Of a DNA stretch of 35,061 nt, positions 8,919 through 17,591 are shown piece by piece. The stretch covers positions 1 through 35,061 of the forward strand of contig CAZDBA010000032.1 in assembly GCA_964503615.1 (NCBI GenBank). Reading direction: 5' to 3'. Each line of letters begins with the position of its first letter. Position 1 is the first letter of the stretch. The DNA is from CAZDBA01 sp964503615. GTDB taxonomy: Bacteria > Planctomycetota > Planctomycetia > Pirellulales > Pirellulaceae. The translations under genes were made by a program, and so were the position numbers. Below the pieces are notes generated by a model. The model was given only the letters and a program-made list of their open reading frames with translations, ran no database searches and had not been told where the DNA came from.

Positions 8919-10895
8919 TCACGAAGTTAGGCGGTGCTGCGGAACGGAAACTTCTGGCTCGCGGTTGGTAATCAAGCTCGTGATCTCGTCGGGACTGACT
9001 GGCTCGCCAAACAGGAAGCCCTGATAAAACTCGCATCCGTAAGAGGAAATCAGATTCAATTGTTCCGGAGTTTCGATCCCTTCGGCAACCACTTCAAGAT
9101 TCAATGCTTGGGCGATAGCGATAACGCTTTTGGCGACAACACCGTCGTCCTGATGTGGAAAATCTTTCACAAACGCTCTGTCGATTTTCAACCTGTCAAT
9201 TGGAATCTGTCGTAAATAGGCCAACGAAGAATAACCGGTTCCGAAATCGTCAATGCTGATCGAAGCGCCAAGTTCCTTCAGCGCGTTCAATCTCTCAACG
9301 ACTTTGTCCACGTCGCGAACCAACACGCTTTCGGTGATTTCGAAGCAGATCAACGACGGCGAAACCTGATAATTCTCAACAGCTTTGCGAACGTGATCCA
9401 GCAAAACGGGATCTTCGAATTGGACAGGACTGACATTGATCGAAACCGAAATGCCCAGCCCCATATCCTGCCAACGCTTTAACTGGCTGGCGGCTTGATC
9501 GATCACCCAGTTTCCGACTTCAACGATTTTCCCAGACGCTTCCAAAACTGGGATGAACTTGGCAGGCGAGATCGTTTCATTTCGTCGCTTCCAACGGATG
9601 AGTGCTTCGACACCCGTTATTTCCCCGGTAGCGCATTTAACTATGGGTTGATAGAGAAGATAAAACTCTTGGTTTTCAATTGCTTTCTCAAGCTGTTCTT
9701 CCAATTTGCAACGCTCAACCAATTCAGTAGTCATGGCCGTTTCATAAACTGCCAAAGGGACTTTCTCTTTCTTCGCGACATACATCGCCGTGTCAGCGAA
9801 CGCCAGCAACTCATCCGCCTCACCGGTCTGCTGTGGGCAAAACGCGACCCCGATACTTGCGCCAAGACTGATGTGGTCTTTCAGTTGATAGGGCAAAGTA
9901 ATCGCGCGGTAGATATCTTCGCAGTGGCGTTGCACCTTTGTTTGATCGGTCATACCAGGCAAGATGATGCAAAACTCATCTCCTCCCACCCGTGAAACAA
10001 CATCCCCGGATCGCGAAACGGTTTCGAGCCTCATCGCGACTTTTCGCAGTAAATTATCTCCCGTTGAGTGACCAAGCCTATCGTTGACTTCTTTAAAACG
10101 ATCCATATCGATCATCACCAATGCAAACCCACCTCCGTCGCCTTTTGTAAGAGCAATGTTCTCTTCAATCGATCGCCGAAGCTGATACCAGTTTTGCAAC
10201 CCTGTCAGTTGATCCGTTACGGCCAGTCGGTGGTTGGTTTCGTTTTGCTCGCGAAGCCGATTGGTTAACGACTGCAAATGGCGTGTTCGAGCGTTATAAT
10301 AAGACTCTGATTGCTGACAAATAAAGTAAGTCGTTAGAGTCAAAACAATGGACGAAAAGAACCAATTTCCAGGTTCCTGGTTTCCTGGAAGCGCTTCCCA
10401 TGCGTATCTAAGAACAATCGCGCCGAGAACTAACAGTGTCCAAGTGAATGCCTTGCGCGATCCCAGCAGTTGTGCTGCGATCAAAATCATAGTTGGCATG
10501 AAATAGACACCGTTTCGAAAATCAGCGCCTTCGATGGTCGTTTCAATCAATACCGCGGTCAGTGTAACAGCCAAAAACAGGTTGGTCAGAATTTCAAGCC
10601 GGATAGTTGACCGGCGCGCCATGAACAGCATCACAACATTAAGAGGAAGGAAGATGCAGCAGCAATAAACCGAATTCTCATATCCTCGCAGTAGATGAGA
10701 ACCCAGAAATCCAAGCCAACCAACGGCGACAACCGCAATGAAGCGCCAAAGACGCTCGGCCCGTATCGGGTGCGCGTATACCTTTAGGGGTTGGGCATCA
10801 AGTTCTTTGGCTTCAGTGAACACTGCAAGAAATGAATCAAAATGACGGAGCGGTGGAAGATAAAGTATGTGAAGCTTAGCTCTGTGCGGGAGCAA
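8919..10895 (-). CDS. Membrane GGDEF-EAL protein (diguanylate cyclase/phosphodiesterase)
   Basis: The 658-residue product has about five or six hydrophobic segments between residues 50 and 195 that may form an input domain. A short helical linker leads to a GGDEF domain (about 225-385) and an EAL domain (about 400-645). The GGDEF active-site motif is intact (RVGGDEF, near 300). The EAL domain keeps GVEALIRW, EITESVL, DDFGTGYSSL and VVAEGIET, so both synthesis and breakdown of cyclic-di-GMP look possible. I see no RxxD inhibitory site before GGDEF. The single Met at 10895 gives about 50 hydrophilic N-terminal residues; a GTG nearer the first helix is an alternative start. Cyclic-di-GMP usually controls adhesion and exopolysaccharide, which fits the genes at 3780-8803, but the gene is on the opposite strand and the link is inferred. 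Confidence 0.93.
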   Translation of the reverse strand: MLPHRAKLHILYLPPLRHFDSFLAVFTEAKELDAQPLKVYAHPIRAERLWRFIAVVAVGWLGFLGSHLLRGYENSVYCCCIFLPLNVVMLFMARRSTIRLEILTNLFLAVTLTAVLIETTIEGADFRNGVYFMPTMILIAAQLLGSRKAFTWTLLVLGAIVLRYAWEALPGNQEPGNWFFSSIVLTLTTYFICQQSESYYNARTRHLQSLTNRLREQNETNHRLAVTDQLTGLQNWYQLRRSIEENIALTKGDGGGFALVMIDMDRFKEVNDRLGHSTGDNLLRKVAMRLETVSRSGDVVSRVGGDEFCIILPGMTDQTKVQRHCEDIYRAITLPYQLKDHISLGASIGVAFCPQQTGEADELLAFADTAMYVAKKEKVPLAVYETAMTTELVERCKLEEQLEKAIENQEFYLLYQPIVKCATGEITGVEALIRWKRRNETISPAKFIPVLEASGKIVEVGNWVIDQAASQLKRWQDMGLGISVSINVSPVQFEDPVLLDHVRKAVENYQVSPSLICFEITESVLVRDVDKVVERLNALKELGASISIDDFGTGYSSLAYLRQIPIDRLKIDRAFVKDFPHQDDGVVAKSVIAIAQALNLEVVAEGIETPEQLNLISSYGCEFYQGFLFGEPVSPDEITSLITNREPEVSVPQHRLTS

Positions 10896-10992
10896 GATAC
10901 GGAAACTACCAACAACAACGCAACAAAGGCCTCAAGGTACCGACATTCACAATGAACATTGTTCCGTTTGTGACGGTTAACGGGGAGTAATC

Positions 10993-11027
10993 AAGGTCAG
11001 ACCGCCGTTCGTAAGGGGCATGACCTT
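10993..11027. promoter_or_regulatory. Inverted repeat upstream of the DUF1570 gene
   Basis: AAGGTCA (10993-10999) and TGACCTT (11021-11027) are exact inverted copies 21 bases apart, 136 bases before the DUF1570 start. This could be an operator for a dimeric regulator or a chance repeat. Confidence 0.2.
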
Positions 11028-11162
11028 CCGCCGCGTGGAATAGGGACAAAGCCTAGCCTAACTCAAATAGTAGGGTAAGATAATTCGCAGCTTCCTTGTT
11101 CGTACATGTGACCACTAAGAAACTCGTGACCAACGAAAACGTGGCTTGAGGAGAATGACGCA

Positions 11163-12362
11163 ATGCAATTCAAAATCGGTGTGAATTCAAAACTAAATCG
11201 TTTGCTGCTTTGCCTTGTTTCTTGGTCGGTTTTTTGCACCCTCTCTTTCGGTCAACGCTCTCCGACAGACATAACTCCAAAACAGGAACAAATCGAAGCC
11301 AAAGAAGCGGGTCCGCAATTCCCAAAAAACTTCGGAGCATCCACCGTCCGTTTCCCGCATGACCAAGGCACTTATATCGGGCGACCGTTGATCTGGAACG
11401 GAACACAAATGGGGCTGATCCGTCGCAACGGTGCTCTAAATTTTGTCGATGTCCCCCAGATTGAAAAACTGGAAGTCCTTTCACCGAAGTTCCAACCCCA
11501 CACTCCAGAACTCGTGAAAGAGGAGCTCGCAGCTGAATTTGACAGTCGCTACGAAATCACGGCAACCGATCGCTGCGTCGTTGTTCATCCCGTCGGCGAA
11601 TCGGATTACTGGGCGCAGCCGTTCGAGCAGTTCATTGACAACTTTGAATACTTTTTCGAGCAAAAAGAGTTCGAGTTGCAAGATGCTCAATTTCCATACA
11701 TCGTTATCATTCTTCGCTCTCGTGGTGACTTTGATCGATACATGCGATCGCGAGCCGAAATTACTAACCGAAATGTGACCGGATTTTATTCAGTACTCAG
11801 TAATCGAATGGCAACCTATGACCCTGTGGGACTACTTCGATTGCCAGAAGAGGAGCGGCAGTCCTGGTTATACGATTCTTCAACTGTATTGCACGAATCG
11901 GCACATCAATTGGCCTTTAATCGTGGCGTACACAGTCGTCTCTCGCCACCACCGCTTTGGCTTTCGGAAGGGTTTGCCATGTTGTTCGAAGCACGTGGTA
12001 TCAATCAAGCGAAAGATTTTGATGGTCTGAGAGAACGAGCAAACGTACCTCGGCTACAAAGTTTGAGAAACTTATATCGTGGTGGTCGCATCAAAGGAAA
12101 ATTAGAACAGTTGATTACCAGTAACCAGCTTTTTAGAACCGACCCTGGCTTGGCCTACGCACTATCGTGGGGAATCGTGTTTTACCTTTCCGAACACCAA
12201 CCGGAGGCATTTCTGGACTACCTGCGATACGACGTGCGGCGTGAAAACTTTAAAACCCAGACCTCGAACCAGCGAGCCGAAGCGTTCGTCGATCATTTTG
12301 GAGCCGATCTGAAAAAGCTCGAAGAGGAAATGAAAAACTTCTACGTCGAGAAAGACGAATGA
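11163..12362 (+). CDS. Secreted DUF1570-type protein with HExxH metallopeptidase motif
   Basis: The 399-residue product has an N-terminal signal peptide (hydrophobic core near residues 14-25, ending ...TLSFGQ). The C-terminal half matches the DUF1570 pattern common in planctomycetes: LHESAHQLAFNRG with H244, E245 and H248, then PPPLWLSEGFAMLFEA, where the Glu of SEGFA about 20 residues later would be the third zinc ligand of a gluzincin-like peptidase. GAGGAG lies nine bases before the ATG, one of the clearer ribosome sites in the window. The 3' end overlaps the convergent surE gene by 22 bases. Proteolysis outside the cytoplasm is the likely activity by motif. The substrate is unknown, and the N-terminal part (about 30-150) is unassigned. 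Confidence 0.85.
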   Translation: MQFKIGVNSKLNRLLLCLVSWSVFCTLSFGQRSPTDITPKQEQIEAKEAGPQFPKNFGASTVRFPHDQGTYIGRPLIWNGTQMGLIRRNGALNFVDVPQIEKLEVLSPKFQPHTPELVKEELAAEFDSRYEITATDRCVVVHPVGESDYWAQPFEQFIDNFEYFFEQKEFELQDAQFPYIVIILRSRGDFDRYMRSRAEITNRNVTGFYSVLSNRMATYDPVGLLRLPEEERQSWLYDSSTVLHESAHQLAFNRGVHSRLSPPPLWLSEGFAMLFEARGINQAKDFDGLRERANVPRLQSLRNLYRGGRIKGKLEQLITSNQLFRTDPGLAYALSWGIVFYLSEHQPEAFLDYLRYDVRRENFKTQTSNQRAEAFVDHFGADLKKLEEEMKNFYVEKDE

Positions 12363-13087
12363 GCTTTGCCATCCTTTACTGGCGGCACGAAATCAAAACC
12401 GGTCACAGTAATGCGACCGCCGAAACAATGTGCGATATCGTGGTTCTCTGTTCGTGAGCGTTGGTTGTAATTTACATTCGAATAAAAAACGCCTGGTTCA
12501 GTTTCATTGTACGAAATAGGGAACGGATTGCGGTCCAACTCGCAATACTCGATCGCCACAGTTTTTGAATCGGTTAGGCTCACATCAGGAAAGTTCACAT
12601 TGCGGGTAAAAACTTCGCTGTACTCACTGCTGGGACGAATCGTTTCGTTCAACACACGACGAGCCATTTCTTGAGCGGGAGCCCAATCAAAATCGGGATC
12701 TTCAAACTGTTTTCGGTGTTGTGAAAACGCGATCGCATGAGTGCCTTGCAAAGCCGCTTCACGAGCCGCCGCCACCGTCCCAGACATGAAAATATCGGAT
12801 CCAAGATTTCCACCATTGTTGATCCCGGAAAGCACCCAGTCGAAAGGAACGTCCAAATGGCTAAACGCGATTCGTACGCAATCGGTCGGAAAGCCCTTTA
12901 CCGCAAACACCTTGTCCGCCTTCTCAAGCAAACGAACCGGTTCGCCCCAACTGATCTGGTGACTGGCCCCCGACACATGGTCGGCCGGTCCTACGATCCA
13001 GACAGTACCAAACTCACGAGCAACCGAAGCAAGAGCTTGGATCCCCGGCGCGTCCCAACCGTCGTCGTTCGTCAAAAGAATATTCAA
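12341..13087 (-). CDS. surE: 5'/3'-nucleotidase SurE
   Basis: SurE is a metal-dependent nucleoside-monophosphate phosphatase linked to stationary-phase survival. The 248-residue product begins with the family signature MNILLTNDDGWDAPGI, whose two Asp residues (8 and 9) bind the metal. It keeps VGPADHVSGAS and the second signature SGINNGGNLGSDIFMSGTVAAAREA. The length is normal. The start codon is TTG at 13085-13087, which places the invariant motif right at the N-terminus; no other in-frame start fits. It lies 12 bases after the small membrane-protein gene upstream, so the two are probably cotranscribed. Its end overlaps the convergent DUF1570 gene. Confidence 0.96.
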   Translation of the reverse strand: MNILLTNDDGWDAPGIQALASVAREFGTVWIVGPADHVSGASHQISWGEPVRLLEKADKVFAVKGFPTDCVRIAFSHLDVPFDWVLSGINNGGNLGSDIFMSGTVAAAREAALQGTHAIAFSQHRKQFEDPDFDWAPAQEMARRVLNETIRPSSEYSEVFTRNVNFPDVSLTDSKTVAIEYCELDRNPFPISYNETEPGVFYSNVNYNQRSRTENHDIAHCFGGRITVTGFDFVPPVKDGKAHSSFST

Positions 13088-13099
13088 GGTCGATCACTT

Positions 13100-13528
13100 T
13101 CAAATAACTGTTTGTGATTTTTCTGCCCGTTCACCTCTTCGCCAGCAGTACCAAATCAGAACGCCTAGCCCCGCAATCGGGCCACCTTCGCCCAAAATCC
13201 AGTAAAGCGGCAATCCTGCATTGATATCAACGCCGATCAAGGTCAGCCCAATCGCGACATGCAAAACACCTAACAGCATTACCATCGGCCAAAGTCGTTC
13301 GATTTTCAACCCGGTATAAACCATCACCGCCCCATGCACCGCATAAAGTATCGAAGTCGAACGAGCCAGATAAATCACGATCGGCGTCTGAGCCATCTCG
13401 CCCAATCCCAGCCAACCATGAATCGTATTCATCAAAGTAACCGGAAAGAAAATCGGAACGATCGCCAGTAATAAAAAACTACCGCTAACGAGCAGCAGAC
13501 GTCCCGTCCATAACTTCCACTTGTTCAT
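13100..13528 (-). CDS. Small four-helix membrane protein
   Basis: The 142-residue product has four hydrophobic segments (about 8-30, 52-75, 80-100 and 110-128) and a charged C-terminus. I recognise no family. It lies 12 bases upstream of surE and is probably in the same transcript. Such small integral membrane proteins without catalytic motifs are common in planctomycete genomes. Function unknown. Confidence 0.8.
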   Translation of the reverse strand: MNKWKLWTGRLLLVSGSFLLLAIVPIFFPVTLMNTIHGWLGLGEMAQTPIVIYLARSTSILYAVHGAVMVYTGLKIERLWPMVMLLGVLHVAIGLTLIGVDINAGLPLYWILGEGGPIAGLGVLIWYCWRRGERAEKSQTVI

Positions 13529-13702
13529 GTTCTAAATACCAAAAGAAGGAGCATGTATTCGTTTCATGGCGACAAAGCCAAAACTAACCCGCGCCTTACG
13601 AAATCGTCGCCTGCGGGCGATCACTTTTCAACACTCTCGCGCTGGATATAGAATATAATTGATTAATTAAAGAACCCTTGCATCATCCACCTCTCATCAA
13701 TC

Positions 13703-15442
13703 ATGAAATCAATTTTCGACTATCCTGATATAGATCAATTTTCAGGATCTTTTTTTCTGCCCAACGTATCTAGATGCTTTAGAGCATTTACTTATACCTT
13801 TACAGCATTCTCGACAGCGTTGGCTTTGCTTCCCTTAAAAGTTGAAGCTCAGTTCCCCGCCACCTTGGACCTTGGCAGCTTAGACGGCACCAACGGGTTC
13901 GTGATCAATGAAATCGCATCCTTTGACAATTTTAGTGTTTTTGATTTTGCCAACGAGGCGGGCGATATCAACGGAGATGGAATTGACGACTTAATTATTG
14001 GCGCAAATGGAGCAGATCCGGGAGGCAATACCAATGCCGGTGAAGCCTATGTCGTGTTTGGACAAAGTGACGGCTTCTCCGCTTCGTTCGATCTGGACAC
14101 ACTGGATGGAAATAATGGTTTCGTTATCAGGGGAATGGATCCCGGCGATGAATTAGGAATATCGGTCAGAGGTGTCGGAGATGTGAATGGGGATGATATA
14201 GATGACATTGCTATTGGAGCACCGGGAACTCTTCAGAGCTACGTTGTTTTCGGTTCCGATACTGGTTTCCCAAACGAACTGGATTTAGACACTCTAAATG
14301 GCTCGAATGGCTTTGCATTGAATGCCGTAGGCTTTGATCCAATCGGTTTGATTGTAAATAGTGCCGGGGATGTTAACGGGGACGGAATTGATGACTTTCT
14401 TATTGGGGGCGTCGATATGAACCCTGCTTTGTCCAACGACGAAAGCGTGACCTATGTGATCTTTGGGCGTGAGACTTGGCCTTCCGGTTCTTTTAACCTC
14501 AGTTCACTCGATGGAAACAATGGCTTTGCCATCAGTGGCTTCGATGATTTTAGTTTAACCGGTAATGAAGCGAGAGGTACCGGAGACATTAACGGAGATG
14601 GTATTGGCGATCTGTTGATTCAGGCTTCTGGGCTCGACGAGAGCTACATCGTGTTTGGACGAAATGATGGATTTCCTGCATCGATTCCGGTAAGTTCACT
14701 TGATGGAAACAATGGGTTTGTTGTGTCGGTTCCAGCTGGATCGGTAAGCGTTGCAGGCGATGTTAATGGAGATGGAGTCAACGATTTCATCATTGGCGAA
14801 GGAGAATTTACAGCCTCTGGATCGCCAGGGAACAGCTTTGTCGTTTTTGGTAGCAGCAGTGGATTTTCCCAAGCGCCGGATTTGAGCATGCTTGATGGAA
14901 CCAATGGCTTTACGCTCAATGGAATAGACTCCGGCGATTTTAGTGGTTTTTCGGTCAGTGGCTCAGGTGATGTCAATGACGACGGAATCGCTGATTTAAT
15001 TGTGGGGGCACCCGGTGCGGGAGTCGGTCAGGCTGGTGAGAGCTACGTTGTCTTTGGCCGGAACGATGGATTTCAGGCTTCCGTCAATTTATCCCAACTC
15101 GATGGAACAACTGGGTTTCGACTTGATGGGACTACCCCTGGCGAATCAAGTGGCTTGTTGGTTAGGGGGGCTGGCGACATCAATGGAGACGGAGTTGATG
15201 ACTTTCTCATTGGAGGCGTCGCCGATAATGAAAATTTGGAATTCAGGACCTATGTGGTATTCGGCCAGCGTTCAGTTATTCTTGGCGATGTTAACTTAGA
15301 CGGTGTTGTTAACTTTTCGGACATCGCACCATTTATTGAACTCCTGACTTTTGGAATGTTTCAAGCCGAAGCAGATATTGATGGGAGCGGCGTAGTTGAT
15401 TTTGCCGACATATCACCATTCATTGGTCTTTTGACCAATTAA
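13703..15442 (+). CDS. Secreted FG-GAP (integrin-alpha-like) repeat protein with dockerin-like C-terminus
   Basis: The 579-residue product has an N-terminal hydrophobic export segment (about 27-50, ending ...KVEAQ). It then has seven calcium-binding FG-GAP repeats of about 65 residues. Each has a GD[IV]NGDGIDDxxIG core and a YVVFG or YVIFG strand, and most also have an LDGxNGF strand, as in a seven-bladed beta-propeller. The last 55 residues form two duplicated EF-hand-like segments, GDVNLDGVVNFSDIAPFIELL and DIDGSGVVDFADISPFIGLL, of the dockerin-like type frequent in planctomycete secreted proteins. A perfect TATAAT at 13654-13659 lies upstream but has no matching -35. The protein probably acts at the cell surface in calcium-dependent adhesion or anchoring. 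The next gene is another calcium-binding exported protein. Confidence 0.9.
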   Translation: MKSIFDYPDIDQFSGSFFLPNVSRCFRAFTYTFTAFSTALALLPLKVEAQFPATLDLGSLDGTNGFVINEIASFDNFSVFDFANEAGDINGDGIDDLIIGANGADPGGNTNAGEAYVVFGQSDGFSASFDLDTLDGNNGFVIRGMDPGDELGISVRGVGDVNGDDIDDIAIGAPGTLQSYVVFGSDTGFPNELDLDTLNGSNGFALNAVGFDPIGLIVNSAGDVNGDGIDDFLIGGVDMNPALSNDESVTYVIFGRETWPSGSFNLSSLDGNNGFAISGFDDFSLTGNEARGTGDINGDGIGDLLIQASGLDESYIVFGRNDGFPASIPVSSLDGNNGFVVSVPAGSVSVAGDVNGDGVNDFIIGEGEFTASGSPGNSFVVFGSSSGFSQAPDLSMLDGTNGFTLNGIDSGDFSGFSVSGSGDVNDDGIADLIVGAPGAGVGQAGESYVVFGRNDGFQASVNLSQLDGTTGFRLDGTTPGESSGLLVRGAGDINGDGVDDFLIGGVADNENLEFRTYVVFGQRSVILGDVNLDGVVNFSDIAPFIELLTFGMFQAEADIDGSGVVDFADISPFIGLLTN

Positions 15443-15538
15443 TTCATAGTCGGAGTCTCGCCCAACGATTTGAATGCCGAAATCCAGTAGCTGATTCTGC
15501 TCAACTCACACAACAAAACTTTCTTCAAGGAATAGAAC

Positions 15539-16186
15539 GTGAAAAAAATAGCAACTTTTATCGTCGTTGTTGCAGTATTAGCACTGGCTGAAACTGCCGA
15601 AGCACAAAATCGTGGTGGTGGCGGAGGCCACCGATTCGATGCTGCCGAAATGCTAGATAACATGTTTGAGAAGGACACCAATTCGGATGGCAGACTCTCC
15701 GCCGAAGAACTTGGTGCCCGTGGTGCACAAATGTTGGAACGCGCCGACGGAAACTCAGACGGTTTTCTGACCAGAGACGAAGTCAACAAGATGATGGAGG
15801 GTTTTAAGATTTCCGGCGGCCAAGGCGGAGCTGATGGTGACGGTCAACGTCAAGGCGGAGGCCAAATCGGAGCCGGTGGTCAAGGTGGAGCCGGCAGCAT
15901 AGAGGGGGTCCTTGCGATGCTGCCTGTCATGAAGGCTTTGGACAAAGACGGAAACGGTGAGCTTTCCAGGGCAGAGATCGAAGGTGCGGTACAGGCACTG
16001 GAGTCATTGGACAAAGACAATGACGGTCGCATTAGCGCTGAAGAAATGATGCCTGACATGTCTCAATTCGGCGTTCGTGATGGCGGAAGAGGCCCTGGCG
16101 GGAGAGCTCGAGGTGGCGATGGCAGGAGAGCTCGAGGTAGCGATGGCGGCGGAGGCCGAACACAACGTCCCAAGCTCGATGAATAG
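15539..16186 (+). CDS. Secreted four-EF-hand calcium-binding protein, Gly/Arg-rich
   Basis: The 215-residue product starts at a GTG with AAGGA seven bases upstream and has a signal peptide (KKIATFIVVVAVLALAETAEA). Four EF-hand loops are visible in two pairs: DTNSDGRLSAEE and DGNSDGFLTRDE, then DKDGNGELSRAE and DKDNDGRISAEE. A Gly/Gln-rich linker separates the pairs. The tail is rich in Gly and Arg and includes two copies of a 24-base DNA repeat. No enzymatic domain is seen, so the protein is probably an exported calcium-binding or structural protein. It follows the FG-GAP/dockerin gene by 96 bases on the same strand and may share its transcript. Confidence 0.88.
   Translation: MKKIATFIVVVAVLALAETAEAQNRGGGGGHRFDAAEMLDNMFEKDTNSDGRLSAEELGARGAQMLERADGNSDGFLTRDEVNKMMEGFKISGGQGGADGDGQRQGGGQIGAGGQGGAGSIEGVLAMLPVMKALDKDGNGELSRAEIEGAVQALESLDKDNDGRISAEEMMPDMSQFGVRDGGRGPGGRARGGDGRRARGSDGGGGRTQRPKLDE
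16101..16148 (+). repeat. 24-base tandem duplication inside the EF-hand gene
   Basis: Two copies beginning GGAGAGCTCGAGGT lie at 16101-16124 and 16125-16148 and differ at two positions. They encode two Arg/Gly-rich octapeptides near the C-terminus. This looks like a recent in-frame slippage or duplication. Confidence 0.85.
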
Positions 16187-16219
16187 ACTCTAAAATACCG
16201 CGATTAAAATCTGAAAGTT

Positions 16220-16252
16220 AAAAGGCGCGATCCATTGGGTCGCGCCTTTTTT
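16220..16252. terminator. Bidirectional terminator between the EF-hand gene and hemL
   Basis: AAAAGGCGCGA and TCGCGCCTTTT form a GC-rich stem extended by CC/GG, with a T-run on the plus side and TTTT-AACTTT on the minus side. It ends both the EF-hand transcript (34 bases after its stop) and the eight-gene heme operon (about 37 bases after hemL). Confidence 0.9.
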
Positions 16253-16288
16253 CGCAACGGACTCTAGCTTTGAAACGAAATCGAGCCG

Positions 16289-17587
16289 CTACGTTGCAAC
16301 CTGGTTCGCCACCAGGCGGAACGACTCTCGCGCCGCAGCCAACGTCAATTCGACTTCGGCCTCTGTATGCGAAGTTGAGATAAATCCCGCTTCGAACGCT
16401 GATGGAGCATAGAATACGCCTCGCTCCAGCATTGCATGGAAAAACGTTTTGAATCGCTCCGTACTGGCTTGCTTTACCTCATCCCAATTCGTGGGTGGTT
16501 CCTTGAGAAAGTACATCCCGCTCATTGTGCCAACACGACTGATGGCGACATCCAAACCGTGTTCGCTGGCCGCCTCTTGCATTCCCTCGTCCAACATTGC
16601 ACCAGTCGCATTTAATTTTTCAAAACGGTTTTCACCCCGCAACAATTCCAAACAAGCGATGCCAGCAGCCATCGCCAAAGGATTTCCAGACAGCGTACCG
16701 GCCTGATACATCGGGCCGGTGGGTGCGACCAAATCCATCAAGTCACGTCGCCCGCCATAAGCGCCGACCGGTAGGCCGCCGCCGATAACTTTTCCCAATG
16801 TTGTCAGATCGGGGAACACGCCGTACAGCCCTTGGGCTCCTGCCGGATCGACTCGGAACCCGGTCATCACTTCGTCAAAAATCAGGATCGCACCCGTCTG
16901 ATCACATTGGTCTCGCAAGTATTGAAGAAAGCCTTCGGCAGGCGGAACCAATCCCATATTTCCAGCAACCGGCTCTACGATAATAGCCGCTAGATCGTCT
17001 TTGTATTTGTCAACCAACACTGCGACCGATTCGGTATCGTTGTAATTGGCGACCAGAGTATTTTGCGTGGCGGTTGCGGGGACTCCCGATGAATCGGGCA
17101 GGCCCAACGTCGCTATGCCTGAACCCGCCTTTGCCAATAACGGGTCTGCATGACCGTGGTAGCAACCGGAGAACTTGATGATCTTTTGTTTTTCAGTCGC
17201 TGCACGTGCCAATCGAATCGCGCTCATGGTCGCTTCGGTACCCGAGTTCACGAAGCGTAGCATCTCGATTTTTGGCATGAACCCTTGAATCAATTCGGCC
17301 AGCTGGATCGCTTTGTCGGTCGGCATTCCAAAACTGGTTCCGGCAGCTGCAGCATCGGCGATCGCCTGTAACACCGAGGGATGCGCGTGGCCGTGCAGCA
17401 GTGGGCCATACGACAACACATAATCAACGTACCGTTTTCCATCGACGTCGATCAGATACGGTCCCTCACCACGAGCGATAAAACGGGGCCCGCCACCGAC
17501 CGCTTTGAACGCACGGACCGGCGAGTTGACGCCGCCCGGGAAAAGCTCGCACGCCTTGGCGAAAAGTTCTTCTGATTTAGTTCCCAT
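16289..17587 (-). CDS. hemL: Glutamate-1-semialdehyde 2,1-aminomutase
   Basis: HemL (GsaM) converts glutamate-1-semialdehyde to 5-aminolevulinate using PLP, the second step of the C5 route. From the ATG at 17587 the product has 432 residues, the usual length. It begins SEELFAKACELFPGGVNSPVRAF, typical of the family, and carries NSGTEATMSAIRLARAAT, CYHGHADPLL and IFDEVMTGFRV. The Schiff-base lysine is K266 in TLGKVIGGGLPVGAYGG. The frame is open back to 17710, but those 41 residues lie inside hemY and are unlike HemL. The chosen ATG has AGGAA about eight bases upstream and starts four bases after the hemY stop. It is the last gene of the heme operon, separated from hemA, its direct upstream step, by six genes. 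Confidence 0.97.
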   Translation of the reverse strand: MGTKSEELFAKACELFPGGVNSPVRAFKAVGGGPRFIARGEGPYLIDVDGKRYVDYVLSYGPLLHGHAHPSVLQAIADAAAAGTSFGMPTDKAIQLAELIQGFMPKIEMLRFVNSGTEATMSAIRLARAATEKQKIIKFSGCYHGHADPLLAKAGSGIATLGLPDSSGVPATATQNTLVANYNDTESVAVLVDKYKDDLAAIIVEPVAGNMGLVPPAEGFLQYLRDQCDQTGAILIFDEVMTGFRVDPAGAQGLYGVFPDLTTLGKVIGGGLPVGAYGGRRDLMDLVAPTGPMYQAGTLSGNPLAMAAGIACLELLRGENRFEKLNATGAMLDEGMQEAASEHGLDVAISRVGTMSGMYFLKEPPTNWDEVKQASTERFKTFFHAMLERGVFYAPSAFEAGFISTSHTEAEVELTLAAARESFRLVANQVAT

Positions 17588-17591
17588 CGTT

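Noticed and set aside
9495..9995. 166-codon plus-strand ORF inside the GGDEF-EAL gene
   Set aside because: It is antisense to intact GGDEF and EAL motifs and has no independent support.
13654..13659. TATAAT as a promoter for the FG-GAP gene
   Set aside because: The hexamer is perfect, but no -35-like hexamer lies 16-18 bases upstream and the area is AT-rich, so it is not listed separately.
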